A DNA stretch of 64,000 nucleotides from Phaeospirillum tilakii (GCF_042683125.1 NZ_JBHUIY010000017.1:1-64000), one strand, 5' to 3'. Positions 8,510 to 17,364 are shown, counted from the first letter of the stretch. The notes: generated from the letters alone by a model not told the origin. Program-made: numbers and translations.

Positions 8510-10192
8510 ATGGACCAATCTCCCCCGGAACCGCCGCTCCCCCAGAAAGTGCTGGCCGCCGCCCTGACCCTGCGCGGCCAGAACCGCCGCGACGAGGCGC
8601 AGCGCCTGTGCGCCCTGGTGCTCGACCGCCATCCCGACGACCGCGACGCCCTGACCCTGTCCGCCGTGCTCAGCCTCGAGACCGACCGGCTCGACCCGGC
8701 GGCCGACGCCGCCCGCAGGCTGCTGGCGCTGGACGAAAAGAACCCGACCGGGCTGATGACCCTCGGCTTCGTCGCCCACCGCCGGGGCCATCACGACGAG
8801 GCGGTCGCCCTGCTCGAAACCGCCGCCCTGCTCGCCCCCGGCCAGCCGGAAATCCAGTTCAACCTCGCCCTCTGCTACGACGCGCTCGGCCGGCACGGCG
8901 AGGCCGAGGCGGCGCTGCGGCGCGAACTGGCGCTCAATCCCGCCCACGCCCTGGCCTGGAACGACCTCGGCACCCAATTGAGCCGCGACGGCGCCGATGC
9001 CGAGGCCGAGGAATGCTTCCGCGCCGCGCTGAAACATCGTCCCGATCTGGTGATGGCCCAGTTCAACCTGGGCAATTCGCTGCGCCGGCGCGACGCGATC
9101 GAGGACTCGGTCGCCGCCTATCAACGCTGCCTCGAACTTCAGCCCGATTACTGGAACGCGCTGATCAATCTCGCGGTGTCGTGGCGCGACCTCGGCCGGC
9201 TCGACCGCGCCGAGGAATGCCTGACGGCGGCGCTGGCGCTGGTGCCGGACAGCCCCGAGGCCCATTTCAACCTGTCGCAGATCGCCCTGCTGAAGGGCGA
9301 TTTCGTCACCGGCTGGCGCGAATACGAGGCCCGGCTGCACGCCCCCGCCCCGGTGCGGCACCGCGCCCCGTTCAGCCGGCCGCGCTGGGACGGCGGCCCG
9401 CTCCACGGCCGCACCCTGCTGCTGCACACCGAACAGGGGCTGGGCGACCTGATCCTGGCGCTGCGCTTCCTGCCCCGGGTCGCCGCCGCCGGCGGGCGGA
9501 TCCTGCTCGAACTGCCGGCGCCGCTGACCCGGCTGGCCCGGCGCCGGCCCGAACCGGCCGAGGTGATCCCGTTCGGCAGCCCCCTGCCCGCCTTCGACTG
9601 CCAGTTGCCGCTGATGAGCCTGCCCGGCCTCTACGTCGATCGCGCGGCGGCGATCCCGGCCCAGGTGCCCTACCTGTCGCCCGATCCCGCCGAGGCCGCC
9701 GCCTGGGCGGCGCGGCTGGCCGGGCCGGGCAAGGCGGTCGGACTGGTGTGGGCCGGCAGCCCCGACCACCCCGCCGACGCCCAGCGTTCGCTGCCGGCGG
9801 CGACGCTGCTGGCGGCCGCCAGCCGTCCCGGCCTGCGGCTGTTCTCGCTGCAACGCCAGTTGCGCGACGGCGACCGCGCCCTGCTCGACGGGGCGGCGGG
9901 CACCCTCGACGATCTCGGCCCCACCCTGACCGATTTCGCCGCCACCGCCGCCGCGATCAGCGGGCTCGATCTGGTGATCGCGGTCGATACCGCCGTCGCC
10001 CACCTCGCCGGGGCGCTGGGCAAGCCGGTGTGGCTGCTGCTGCCGTTCGCCCCCGACTGGCGCTGGATGCTGGAGCGCGACGACAGCCCGTGGTACCCCA
10101 GTCTGCGTCTGTTCCGCCAACGGCGGCGCGGCGACTGGAGCGCGCCGCTGGCGGCGCTGTCCCAGGCGCTCGACCGCTTCGCCGCCGCCTGA
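8510..10192 (+). CDS. TPR-repeat protein with C-terminal glycosyltransferase-like domain
   Basis: About 560 residues. Residues 12-275 are seven or so tetratricopeptide repeats (for example AWNDLGTQLSRDGADAEAE and AQFNLGNSLRRRDAIEDS). Residues 295-560 are a GT-B/heptosyltransferase-like domain with EQGLGD at 308-313, VGLVWAGSPDH near 415 and DTAVAHLAGALGKPVW near 500. The architecture resembles bacterial O-linked-GlcNAc-transferase-like proteins, often associated with flagellin or surface glycan modification (family knowledge). The acceptor is unknown. An in-frame ATG at 8462 would add 16 residues. I chose 8510 because the repeat helices begin there, but the ribosome-binding evidence is weak for both. 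The next glycosyltransferase follows after 23 bp. Confidence 0.8.
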   Translation: MDQSPPEPPLPQKVLAAALTLRGQNRRDEAQRLCALVLDRHPDDRDALTLSAVLSLETDRLDPAADAARRLLALDEKNPTGLMTLGFVAHRRGHHDEAVALLETAALLAPGQPEIQFNLALCYDALGRHGEAEAALRRELALNPAHALAWNDLGTQLSRDGADAEAEECFRAALKHRPDLVMAQFNLGNSLRRRDAIEDSVAAYQRCLELQPDYWNALINLAVSWRDLGRLDRAEECLTAALALVPDSPEAHFNLSQIALLKGDFVTGWREYEARLHAPAPVRHRAPFSRPRWDGGPLHGRTLLLHTEQGLGDLILALRFLPRVAAAGGRILLELPAPLTRLARRRPEPAEVIPFGSPLPAFDCQLPLMSLPGLYVDRAAAIPAQVPYLSPDPAEAAAWAARLAGPGKAVGLVWAGSPDHPADAQRSLPAATLLAAASRPGLRLFSLQRQLRDGDRALLDGAAGTLDDLGPTLTDFAATAAAISGLDLVIAVDTAVAHLAGALGKPVWLLLPFAPDWRWMLERDDSPWYPSLRLFRQRRRGDWSAPLAALSQALDRFAAA

Positions 10193-10215
10193 TCCTCCGC
10201 CGCGAAAGGCCCGGC

Positions 10216-10998
10216 ATGCCTGACCAACCGATCCACCTGTTCGTCGCCGCCCCCTGTTATGGCGGGCTGGTCACCACCCATTTCGCCGTGTCGCTGATCA
10301 AGCTCCAGCGCGCCTGCATCGACCAGGGCCTGACCCTGTCGTTCAGCCTGCTCGGCGGCGACGCCCTGATCCCCCGCGCCCGCGCCAATCTGGTCCAGCG
10401 CTTCCTTGAGATCCCCGACGCCACCCACCTGCTGTTCGTCGATGCCGACATCGGCTTCGAGCCCGAGCAGGTGTTCGGCCTGCTCGCCGCCGGCAAGGAT
10501 TTCTGCGGCGCGCTCTACCCGCTGAAGAAGCTCAACTGGGACCTGATCGGCGAGATGGCCCGCGACGGCATCCCCGACATCGAGAGCAACGCCCTCAATT
10601 ACGTGGTCGAGTTCCTCGACCAGCGCCCCGCCCCGGTCGAGGGGGAGATGATGCGGGTCCGCGCCCTCGGCGGCGGCTTCATGATGCTGACCCGGGCGGC
10701 GGTGACCCGGCTGATCGCCGCCCATCCCGACCTGCGCTTCGCCCTCAGCGACGTTCGCGCCAGCCGGGGCGATACCGGCGACAGTGCGGGCTATGCCCTG
10801 TTCGATCCGATCATCGATCCCGACAGCGGCACCTATCTCAGCGAGGATTACGCCCTGTGCAAACGCTGGCGCGACATCGGCGGCGAGATCTGGGCCTCCC
10901 TGCGCAGCCGGCTGACCCATTGCGGCAGCCACAGCTTCATCGGCGATCCCGCCCTGCTGATGGCGATCCAGCGCCTGCCGCGTCCCGAGGACCGCTAA
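10216..10998 (+). CDS. GT-A-type glycosyltransferase-like protein
   Basis: A 260-residue cytosolic protein with a nucleotide-sugar GT-A core. The N-terminal strand IHLFVAAPCYGG begins the fold. HLLFVDADIGFEPEQ carries the DxD-like metal site (D76, D78), GGGFMMLTR is near residue 157, and the tail holds acidic and histidine residues (SEDYALCKRW, then HCGSHSF). This pattern is common in viral and bacterial glycosyltransferases of unknown acceptor. It follows the TPR glycosyltransferase by 23 bp and is probably co-transcribed and acting on the same glycan or protein (inference). Confidence 0.75.
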   Translation: MPDQPIHLFVAAPCYGGLVTTHFAVSLIKLQRACIDQGLTLSFSLLGGDALIPRARANLVQRFLEIPDATHLLFVDADIGFEPEQVFGLLAAGKDFCGALYPLKKLNWDLIGEMARDGIPDIESNALNYVVEFLDQRPAPVEGEMMRVRALGGGFMMLTRAAVTRLIAAHPDLRFALSDVRASRGDTGDSAGYALFDPIIDPDSGTYLSEDYALCKRWRDIGGEIWASLRSRLTHCGSHSFIGDPALLMAIQRLPRPEDR

Positions 10999-11063
10999 GC
11001 GGGCTGCCGCCCGCGCCCGCTTGGGGCGGAGCCCCAAACCCCCCTTTTTTTCGGGGGGTTTGG
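10999..11063 (+). repeat. Two-hairpin intergenic element with terminator-like hairpin
   Basis: Outer hairpin GCGGGC-TGCC-GCCCGC at 10999-11014, linker, inner hairpin TTGGGGC-GGA-GCCCCAA at 11021-11037, then a third stem AAACCCCCC/GGGGGGTTT (11036-11063) with a T-run in its loop. It is placed between convergent genes and could stop transcription from both sides. The inner stem sequence differs from the other copies. Confidence 0.65.
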
Positions 11064-11080
11064 GGGGTGGGCGAAAACGG

Positions 11081-11266
11081 TCAGCCTTCGGCCAGCGCGG
11101 CCTTGATCCGCTCCACCGCGCCCTGGTCGTAAAAGGCGCAGACGCCGCGCTTCGCCGCCGGCTCCAGCGCCAGCGTCTTGATCGCCTTCTTGACCCGGGC
11201 GTCCGACACGCCCAGCGCCTTGGCGATGTTGCCGGCGCTGATCAGATCCTGGTTGGCTTCGGCCAT
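11081..11266 (-). CDS. Small helix-turn-helix-like protein (61 residues)
   Basis: The 61-residue protein contains NIAKALGVSDARVKKAIKTL (residues 13-32), a helix-turn-helix-like segment, followed by CAFYDQGAVERIKAAL. It resembles the small MerR- or excisionase-like winged-helix domains that Alphaproteobacteria keep as stand-alone proteins. A good AGGAG site precedes the ATG at 11266, which argues that this short frame is real and that the much longer in-frame extension upstream is not used. The target is unknown. Confidence 0.65.
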   Translation of the reverse strand: MAEANQDLISAGNIAKALGVSDARVKKAIKTLALEPAAKRGVCAFYDQGAVERIKAALAEG

Positions 11267-11395
11267 CCTCGGAACTCCTGCAAAGGGGGGAAAGCAGGGA
11301 TGATAGCGGCGGCGGACGGCGCCGTCATCCCGGTGACAGCAAGGCGCCGCCGGGGTAGGCTGCCGTCCCGGACTGGCAATGCGGAGAACGATCGG

Positions 11396-11632
11396 ATGCG
11401 TACTTCCTTCGCCCTCGGACTGGCCGTGGCGGCAACGCTGCTGGCCGGATGCAGCAGCGACCCCAAGGTGGAATGGGCCAACGACCGTGGCGGCGTGATC
11501 AGCTACGACGGGTCGAGCGAGGTCCGCGCCCTCAAGAAGGCCGACGAGATCTGCGGCTGGGCCGGACGCAAGGCCCGGGTCAGCAGCCTCAATCCCGATC
11601 TGGCCAAGGTCACCTACGATTGCGTCGAATGA
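11396..11632 (+). CDS. Small putative lipoprotein
   Basis: A 78-residue secreted lipoprotein. The signal peptide MRTSFALGLAVAATLLAGCS has a lipobox with the lipidated cysteine at position 19. The mature part (about 60 residues) contains two more cysteines (in EICGW and YDCVE) that could form one disulfide. No family is recognised. It starts at 11396 with GGAGAACG upstream and ends 55 bp before rubrerythrin on the same strand, so the two may be co-transcribed. Confidence 0.7.
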   Translation: MRTSFALGLAVAATLLAGCSSDPKVEWANDRGGVISYDGSSEVRALKKADEICGWAGRKARVSSLNPDLAKVTYDCVE

Positions 11633-11687
11633 CCCTTCCCCCCGGGGCCACCGCCCCGTTTTCTCACCCCCAAGGAGACCGGATTTC

Positions 11688-12188
11688 ATGACCACCCAGG
11701 ATGATCTCGCCGCCGCTTTCGCCGGGGAAAGCCAGGCCAACCGCAAATATCTCGCCTTCGCCGACGCCGCCGCCAAGGAGGGCTTCCCCGGCGTGGCCAA
11801 GCTGTTCCGCGCCGTCGCCGAGGCCGAGACGGTCCATGCCCACGCCCATCTGCGGGCGATGGGCGGGGTCAAGGCCACCGCCGACAATCTGCGCGAGGCG
11901 ATCGAGGGCGAACGCCACGAGTTCGAGGAGATGTATCCCGCCTTCGTCGCCACCGCCGAGGCCGAGGGCGCCCGCGCCGCCCTGCTGTCGCTCAAGCATG
12001 CGATGGAGGTCGAGAAGATCCATCACGGCCTGTTCCAGGCCGCCCTGGCGGCGGTCGCCGCCGGCAAGGATCTCGCCGCCGAGACGGTGTGGATCTGCCC
12101 GCATTGCGGCCACACCGTGATCGGCGACCACCCGGACAGCTGTCCGGTCTGCAAGGCGCGCGGCGACCGCTACGTCACCGTCGCCTGA
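11688..12188 (+). CDS. Rubrerythrin family protein
   Basis: A 166-residue rubrerythrin: an N-terminal ferritin-like four-helix domain with a di-iron site, and a C-terminal rubredoxin-like [Fe(SCys)4] domain. Metal-ligand motifs are visible: E14 in GESQANRKY, E47/H50 in AETVHAH, the EGERHEFEEMY helix at 73-83, and MEVEKIHH at 107-113. The rubredoxin cysteines are C137, C140, C152 and C155. Rubrerythrins reduce hydrogen peroxide with electrons delivered through the rubredoxin domain, protecting against oxidative stress in microaerobic and anaerobic bacteria. A GGAG site lies before the ATG. Confidence 0.92.
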   Translation: MTTQDDLAAAFAGESQANRKYLAFADAAAKEGFPGVAKLFRAVAEAETVHAHAHLRAMGGVKATADNLREAIEGERHEFEEMYPAFVATAEAEGARAALLSLKHAMEVEKIHHGLFQAALAAVAAGKDLAAETVWICPHCGHTVIGDHPDSCPVCKARGDRYVTVA

Positions 12189-12233
12189 CGGCCCCCGGCG
12201 GCGGGCGCCCGGCCCGCCGCCACCGGAGCACCC

Positions 12234-12581
12234 CTAGCGGTAGTAATAGCCCGAGCGGTAATAATAGCCGTGCCGGTAATAAGGCGGCGGCGGCGGGGCG
12301 TAATAGACCGGCGGCGGCGGGACATAGGCCACCGGCGGCGGGGCGTAATAGACCGGCGGCGGCGGATAGACCGGGGCCGGCGCGACATAGACCGGCGGCG
12401 GCGCCGGGTCCTGGCTGCTGACGATCGCGGCGACGGTGCCGCCGACGATCGCCGCCCCGAGCAGACCGAGGGCGACGTCCCCGCCATGATGCCCCCCGGC
12501 CCGCGCCGCGCTCAGCGGGGTCACCAGCATCGTGCCGGCCAGGGCGGCTATCGCCAGACGGGAGCCCAAACTCGCGAACAT
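12234..12581 (-). CDS. Exported Pro/Tyr-rich low-complexity protein
   Basis: A 115-residue protein. Residues 1-28 form a Sec signal peptide ending in an Ala-x-Ala-like site. Next comes a Gly/Val-rich hydrophobic stretch (GDVALGLLGAAIVGGTVAAI), which may be a glycine-zipper-like segment. The C-terminal half consists of proline-tyrosine repeats (YYAPPP, PPVY) and ends in YYYR-type repeats. Similar glycine-zipper plus Tyr/Pro tail proteins are common, uncharacterised envelope proteins of Rhodospirillales. AGGAAAGG precedes the ATG at 12581. It is convergent with rubrerythrin, with only 45 bp between the two stops. Confidence 0.6.
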   Translation of the reverse strand: MFASLGSRLAIAALAGTMLVTPLSAARAGGHHGGDVALGLLGAAIVGGTVAAIVSSQDPAPPPVYVAPAPVYPPPPVYYAPPPVAYVPPPPVYYAPPPPPYYRHGYYYRSGYYYR

Positions 12582-12695
12582 GATCGGCGCCTTTCCTGCG
12601 TGATCGCACCCGGCGAAGTCCAATCCGGGAGTGTCGCCATCATCAGCGACAAAAACGGCTTTTTTCAGACAGCATCGCGGAACGGCCACCGCCCG

Positions 12696-14873
12696 TCACT
12701 GGCGGACGGTGACCAGGAAGCTGCCGACCTCGGCCCGCAGCCGCCCGGCATTGTCCGACAGCGCCCGGGCCGAGTCGAGCACGGTGTTGGCGGCGGCCCC
12801 GGTGCTGCCGACCGCCTGATTGACCCCGGCGATGTTGGTCGAAACGTCGCGGGTGCCGGCGGCGGCCTGCTGGACGTTGCGCGAGATCTCGCGGGTGGCG
12901 GCGCCCTGCTCCTCCACCGCGGCGGCGATCGAGGCCGAAATCTGCCGCACGTCGTCGATCACCCCGGCGATGGTGCGGATCGCGGCGACGGCGCGGCGGG
13001 TTTCCTCCTGCACCGCGCTGACCTGACCGCCGATCTCCTCGGTCGCCTTGGCGGTCTGGTTGGCGAGATGCTTGACCTCGCCCGCCACCACCGCGAAGCC
13101 CTTGCCGGCATCGCCGGCCCGCGCCGCCTCGATGGTCGCGTTGAGCGCCAGCAGGTTGGTCTGCGCCGCGATGTCGTTGATCAGATTGACCACCTCGCCG
13201 ATGCGGTCGGCGGCCCCGGCCAGGATCTCGACCATCTGGCTGGTGCGGGCGGCCTCGGTCGAGGCGGTCTGCGCCACCTGGGCCGCCTGGGCCACCTGCC
13301 GGCTGATCTCGCCGATCGAGTCGGACAGCGCCTGGGCGGCGGTGGCCACCGTCTCGACATTGGCGGTGGCCGACTGGGCGGCGCTGGCCACCGTCTCGGC
13401 CCGGCTGCCGGCCTCGCGGGCGCTGTCGGCCATGCCGACGGCGGTGCTCTGCATCTGGTCGGCCGAGCCGGCCACCGCCTGCACCAGCCCCATCACGCTG
13501 GCCTCGAAACTGTCGGCGAGCTGGTGGCGGGCCTGACGCCGCTCCTCGGTGGCGCGGGCCTCGGCCCGGGTCTGCTCTTCCTGCAACGCCGCGACGCGCA
13601 GGGCGTTTTCCTTGAACACCTGGACGGTGTGGGCCATCTGGCCGATCTCGTCCTGCTGGTCGCGGGCGGGGATCTCGATCGCGGTGTCGCCGTCGGCCAG
13701 CCGCTGCATCGCCCGGGTCATCGCGATGATCGGCCCGGCCACGCCGCGCGCCGCCAGCGCCATCACCCCGAGCGCCGCCAGCAGCACCACCACGCTGGTC
13801 ACCAGCGACCAGATCATGTTCTGGCGGGTGCGGTCGAGCAGGCTTTCGCGCAACTGGTCGGCCTGGGCCATCACCACCGGGCGCGGCACCTCGATCAGCA
13901 CCGACCAGGGCTTGCCGGTCTCGCCCAGCCGGATCGGGGCGAAGGTGCGCAGGGTGTCGCCCTGCCAGCGCGAGCTGGCCTCGCCCGCCCGGATCACCGC
14001 GAGGTCGGCGTCCCAGCTGTGACTCTCCCCGGCGAAGCTCTTGCCGATCAGCTCGGGATGGGCGCTGTGCGCCACCACCAGACCGAGATCGCTGAGGATC
14101 ACCACCTGATTATGGCCGTCGAACACCGCGCGGCTGACCTCGCCGGCCAGTTTCTGGACGAAATCGAGGTCGAAATCGGCGCCGGCCACCCCGACGAATT
14201 TGCCCTTGGCGACGATCGGCACCGACAGGGTGGCGAGATAGACCTCCCGCCCCTGCACGATATAGGGCAGCGGCCCCAGCACGCTTTCCTTGCCGGTCTG
14301 CTTCGGCCCGAGATACCAGCCGCCCTTCATCACCCCGTTGGGATGACGCTCGGCGCTGTCATACTCGACCAGCGGCTGCATCGCGATCCGGCCGGCGCGG
14401 TCGCGGTTCCAGTAGGGCAGGAAGCGGCCGGTGGCGTCGGTGCCGGTCTCCCGCCGGCCACGGAAGGATTCGTCGGCACCGTCGAGGGCATTGGGCTCCC
14501 AGGCGGAATAGGTGCCGTTGAAGCGCGGATTGAGGGTCAGCACGTTGAGCAGGATGTCGTTGAGATGCTGCCGCTTGTCGGGCTGGCGGCCGCCGTCGCT
14601 GGCCTGGGCGCTGTGGGCGAAGGCCTGGGCCATGGTGCGGGCGGCGATCAGCGCGGTTTCGAACTCGGAGCGCAGCAGCCCGGCCTGGGTCGAGGCGAGA
14701 TTGCCGATCGCCTCGCGCGTCTTGTCGTCGAGAATGGTGCTGGTGCGGGTCACCACCAGATCGTTGGCCGACTGGGCCGCAAGCAGGCCCGACACCACCT
14801 GAACCGCCACCGCGCCGACCAGACACAGGCCGGCGAACAGAAGAATCCGGGTCTTGACCGATTTCAGAGTCAT
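12696..14873 (-). CDS. Methyl-accepting chemotaxis protein with dCache sensor
   Basis: A 725-residue transmembrane chemoreceptor. TM1 lies at about residues 10-32, followed by a periplasmic double-Cache domain (about 40-340, with motifs such as WYLGPKQTGKES and GVAGADFDLDFVQ). TM2 is at about 355-380, followed by a HAMP domain (about 380-435) and the cytoplasmic MA signalling domain (about 460-725). The hairpin tip reads NDIAAQTNLLALNATIEAAR, the site that binds CheA and CheW. Such Cache receptors typically sense amino acids, organic acids or polyamines (family knowledge). The ligand here is unknown. It is a monocistronic gene read leftward and is not closely related to the 25.5-32.1 kb trio outside the signalling tip. 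Confidence 0.92.
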   Translation of the reverse strand: MTLKSVKTRILLFAGLCLVGAVAVQVVSGLLAAQSANDLVVTRTSTILDDKTREAIGNLASTQAGLLRSEFETALIAARTMAQAFAHSAQASDGGRQPDKRQHLNDILLNVLTLNPRFNGTYSAWEPNALDGADESFRGRRETGTDATGRFLPYWNRDRAGRIAMQPLVEYDSAERHPNGVMKGGWYLGPKQTGKESVLGPLPYIVQGREVYLATLSVPIVAKGKFVGVAGADFDLDFVQKLAGEVSRAVFDGHNQVVILSDLGLVVAHSAHPELIGKSFAGESHSWDADLAVIRAGEASSRWQGDTLRTFAPIRLGETGKPWSVLIEVPRPVVMAQADQLRESLLDRTRQNMIWSLVTSVVVLLAALGVMALAARGVAGPIIAMTRAMQRLADGDTAIEIPARDQQDEIGQMAHTVQVFKENALRVAALQEEQTRAEARATEERRQARHQLADSFEASVMGLVQAVAGSADQMQSTAVGMADSAREAGSRAETVASAAQSATANVETVATAAQALSDSIGEISRQVAQAAQVAQTASTEAARTSQMVEILAGAADRIGEVVNLINDIAAQTNLLALNATIEAARAGDAGKGFAVVAGEVKHLANQTAKATEEIGGQVSAVQEETRRAVAAIRTIAGVIDDVRQISASIAAAVEEQGAATREISRNVQQAAAGTRDVSTNIAGVNQAVGSTGAAANTVLDSARALSDNAGRLRAEVGSFLVTVRQ

Positions 14874-15016
14874 GGCCTTCTCCCCCTCGGCGCCGGGCGG
14901 CGCGGGACGCGGTCCCCGCCCGCCACGCGCGCGGCGTCAGCGGGGTCGAAGGATTATAGACCTTCGTCCTGTCCGTTCCCAGTCTATATCTTGCCGCATA
15001 GACACGCCGACAGGGG

Positions 15017-15820
15017 TCAGGCCGGCTCGGTCAGCAGCCGGGTGGCCAGGGCGCGGACCAGGGCGTCACAGGGGGCGAGCGGCCGGTCATCGAGGCTGAC
15101 CACCGCCCGCACCCCCAGGCTGTTGGCCAGCACCGCCGCGTCGGCCCGGGCGAGGTCGGCCGGGGTCAGCGGCGCCTCCTCGACCAGCCCGGCCTCCAGC
15201 GCCAGGGCGCGGGCGATGCCCGGCAGGGCGCCATCGGCCACCGGCGGGGTGACGATCCGGCCGTCGAGCCGGACCAGCAGGGTGGCGATCGCGCTGTCGG
15301 CGGCGCGGCCCTGGCCGTTGAGCAGCAGGGCATCGTCGGCCCCGCGCCGGGCCGCCTCCTGCCGCGCCAGCAGATTGTCGAGGTAATTGAGGCTCTTGAT
15401 CCGGGCCAGCGGCGAATGCTCGTTGCGGCGGGTGACGGTGGCGATCACCAGCCGGGCCGGCCCCGGCGGCGGCGCGGGCGGCGCCAGGGTCAGCAGCAGG
15501 GTCGGATGCGGCGTGGCCGGCGGCAGCAGCCCGCGCGGCCCCGGCCCCCGGCTGAGGGTCAGCCGCAGCACCCCGGCATCGAGATCCTGCGCCCGCGCCA
15601 GCCCGGCCATCGCCGCCGCCAGCGTCGCGCCGTCATAGGGCAGCGGCAGATCGAGGACATGGCAGCCGGCGGCGAGGCGGGCGAGATGGCGGGCGAGATG
15701 GCAGGGCCGCCCCCCGGCGAGACGGATGGTTTCGAACAAACCGTCGCCCAGGGTGAAGCCGCGATCGGCGGGATCGAGGCGGGGATCGGCCACCAGGGCC
15801 CCGTTCAGCCAGCTCAGCAT
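15017..15820 (-). CDS. pabC: Aminodeoxychorismate lyase (class IV aminotransferase fold)
   Basis: A 267-residue fold-type IV PLP enzyme. FTLGDGLFETIRL is at residues 22-34. The PLP lysine is in RIKSLNYLDNLLARQEA (near 146). NSLGVRAV is near the C-terminus. PabC converts 4-amino-4-deoxychorismate to p-aminobenzoate and pyruvate for folate synthesis. The assignment rests on its position: it overlaps the 3' end of pabB by 7 bp. By sequence alone a D-amino-acid or branched-chain aminotransferase would be an alternative. The start at 15820 begins the conserved MLSWLNGALV segment, and the longer open frame is antisense-like sequence inside pabB. Confidence 0.85.
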   Translation of the reverse strand: MLSWLNGALVADPRLDPADRGFTLGDGLFETIRLAGGRPCHLARHLARLAAGCHVLDLPLPYDGATLAAAMAGLARAQDLDAGVLRLTLSRGPGPRGLLPPATPHPTLLLTLAPPAPPPGPARLVIATVTRRNEHSPLARIKSLNYLDNLLARQEAARRGADDALLLNGQGRAADSAIATLLVRLDGRIVTPPVADGALPGIARALALEAGLVEEAPLTPADLARADAAVLANSLGVRAVVSLDDRPLAPCDALVRALATRLLTEPA

Positions 15821-17166
15821 CGGCCTTCTCCCTCCAGCGCCGCCAGGGCCGGCGCCAGTTTGGTCATCATTTCGGCATGCTCGGCGGCGGGATCGGACTC
15901 GGCGACGATGCCGCCGCCGGCCTGGGCGATCACCTCGTCGGCGGTCAGGGTGATGGCGCGGATGACGATGCTGGTATCCATCGCCCCGTCGCCGCCGATC
16001 CAGCCGACCGCGCCACAATACGGCCCGCGCGGTCCCGGTTCCAGGTCGTCGATGATCTCCATCGCCCGCAGCTTCGGCGCCCCGGTGATCGAGCCGCCGG
16101 GAAAGGCGGCGCGCAGCAGATCGACCGGCCCCAGCCCCGGCCGCAGCCGCCCCTCGACCACCGAGACGAGGTGATGGACGGTGGCGTGGCTTTCGATCCC
16201 GCGCAGCACCGGCACCCGCACGCTGCCCAGCCGGGCCACCCGGCCGATATCGTTGCGCAGCAGGTCGGTGATCATCAGGTTCTCGGCCTGATCCTTGCCG
16301 CTGGCGGCCAGGGCGGCGGCGGCGGCGCGGTCGGCGGCCGGATCGGCGGCGCGCGGCCGGGTGCCCTTGATCGGCCGCGCCTCGATCCGCCCGGCGCGGT
16401 CGAGCGACAGGAACCGCTCGGGCGAGGCGCTGACCAGCGCCAGACCGCCGCCGAAGCGCAGGCAGGCGGCGAACGGCGCCGGATTGAGCGCCCGCAGCCG
16501 GCGGTACAGCGCGAACGGGTCGAGCCCGGCCGGGCGCGCGGCGCGGAAGCGCTGGGTATAATTGACCTGATAGACCTCCCCCGCCGCGATCAGGGCGAGG
16601 ATCCGCCGCACCCGGTCGAGATAGGCCTCCCGCGTCAGCTCCGGCCGCAGCGCCAGCCCGGGCGGCGGCGGCAGCGGCGGCAACGGCGGCGCGGCGGCGA
16701 TCGCCTCGGCCAGCGCCGCCGCCTTGGCCCGGGCCTGCGGCCGCGCCGCCACCACCCAGGCGCGGCGGGCGACCCGGTCGAACCCGGCCACCGCGTCGTA
16801 CAGCCCGACCGCCAGTTCGGCCGGCCCGCTGCCATGGCGGGCGGGGGCACGTTCGAGATGGCGGCCCAGTTCATAGCCGAACAACCCGACCGCGCCGCCG
16901 GCGAACGGCAGCGGCCCCGGCGGCGGCGGCGGAAACGCCGCCAGCGCCTCGGCCAAGGCGGCGAAGGGATCGCCGCCGATCGCCACGCCGTCACGGCGCA
17001 GCCCGGCGCCGTCGGCGGTCAGGGTGTGGACCGGCCGCACCGCGAGAAAGGCGTGCCGGCCGCGCGCGGTGTCGTCGCCGCCGCTGTCGAGCAGCATCGC
17101 CCAGGCCTCGCCGGCCCAGGGGGCGTAGGCGCGCAACGGATCGACATAGGGAATTTCCTGCCACAT
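15814..17166 (-). CDS. pabB: Aminodeoxychorismate synthase component I
   Basis: A 450-residue chorismate-utilising enzyme that aminates chorismate to 4-amino-4-deoxychorismate, with ammonia from a PabA-type glutaminase not encoded here. The conserved block is complete: GEVYQVNYTQRF near 205, FLSLDRAGRIEARPIKGTRP near 280, DLLRNDIGRV near 330, and GSITGAPKLRAMEIIDDLEP near 385, with the Mg/chorismate residues DE-like near the end (AESDPAAEHAE). The PIKGT lysine motif supports PabB over TrpE. It is coupled to pabC by a short overlap. The ATG at 17166 is chosen as the first codon of the conserved N-terminal domain. Confidence 0.88.
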   Translation of the reverse strand: MWQEIPYVDPLRAYAPWAGEAWAMLLDSGGDDTARGRHAFLAVRPVHTLTADGAGLRRDGVAIGGDPFAALAEALAAFPPPPPGPLPFAGGAVGLFGYELGRHLERAPARHGSGPAELAVGLYDAVAGFDRVARRAWVVAARPQARAKAAALAEAIAAAPPLPPLPPPPGLALRPELTREAYLDRVRRILALIAAGEVYQVNYTQRFRAARPAGLDPFALYRRLRALNPAPFAACLRFGGGLALVSASPERFLSLDRAGRIEARPIKGTRPRAADPAADRAAAAALAASGKDQAENLMITDLLRNDIGRVARLGSVRVPVLRGIESHATVHHLVSVVEGRLRPGLGPVDLLRAAFPGGSITGAPKLRAMEIIDDLEPGPRGPYCGAVGWIGGDGAMDTSIVIRAITLTADEVIAQAGGGIVAESDPAAEHAEMMTKLAPALAALEGEGRC

Positions 17167-17236
17167 CGGCGGGGATATAGCCGGTCCGCGCCGGCTTGCC
17201 CAGCGGGGAAGAAGCGGGGTTGCCACCCCGCGCCCC

Positions 17237-17322
17237 GCTTGGGGCGATGCCCCACCCCCCCTTTTTTTCGAAAACAAAGGGGGGTCCGGGGCATCGCCCC
17301 GGGCGGGTTTGGGCGGCAGCCC
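17237..17322. repeat. Two-hairpin intergenic element, paired ends
   Basis: This lies within the 326-bp gap between pabB and the OprM gene. Reading inward from each side: a GGGGCGATGCCCC hairpin at 17241-17253, a central CCCCCC-T7 / AAAGGGGGG pairing (17255-17284), CCGGGGCATCGCCCCGG at 17287-17303, and the outer hairpin TGGGCGGCAGCCCA at 17309-17322. The inner stem here is of the CGGGGC type, shared with the copy near 49.87 kb. The left outer hairpin is degenerate. Confidence 0.6.
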
Positions 17323-17323
17323 A

Positions 17324-17364
17324 ACAACAAAAACCCCGCCTCCGAAGGGGGACCGGAGGCGGGG
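17324..17364 (-). terminator. Rho-independent terminator of the MexAB-OprM-like operon
   Basis: Perfect 11-bp arms (CCCCGCCTCCG at 17334-17344 and CGGAGGCGGGG at 17354-17364) are separated by a 9-nt loop. On the minus strand they are followed by a T-rich tract, TTTTTGTTGTTGG (17333 down to 17321). It lies about 130 bp after the stop of the outer-membrane factor gene, the last gene of the pump operon. Confidence 0.8.

Noticed and set aside
15877..16018. N-terminal extension of pabC into pabB
   Set aside because: The PabC family start MLSWLNGALV lies at 15820 and the earlier codons duplicate the pabB reading frame in another phase.
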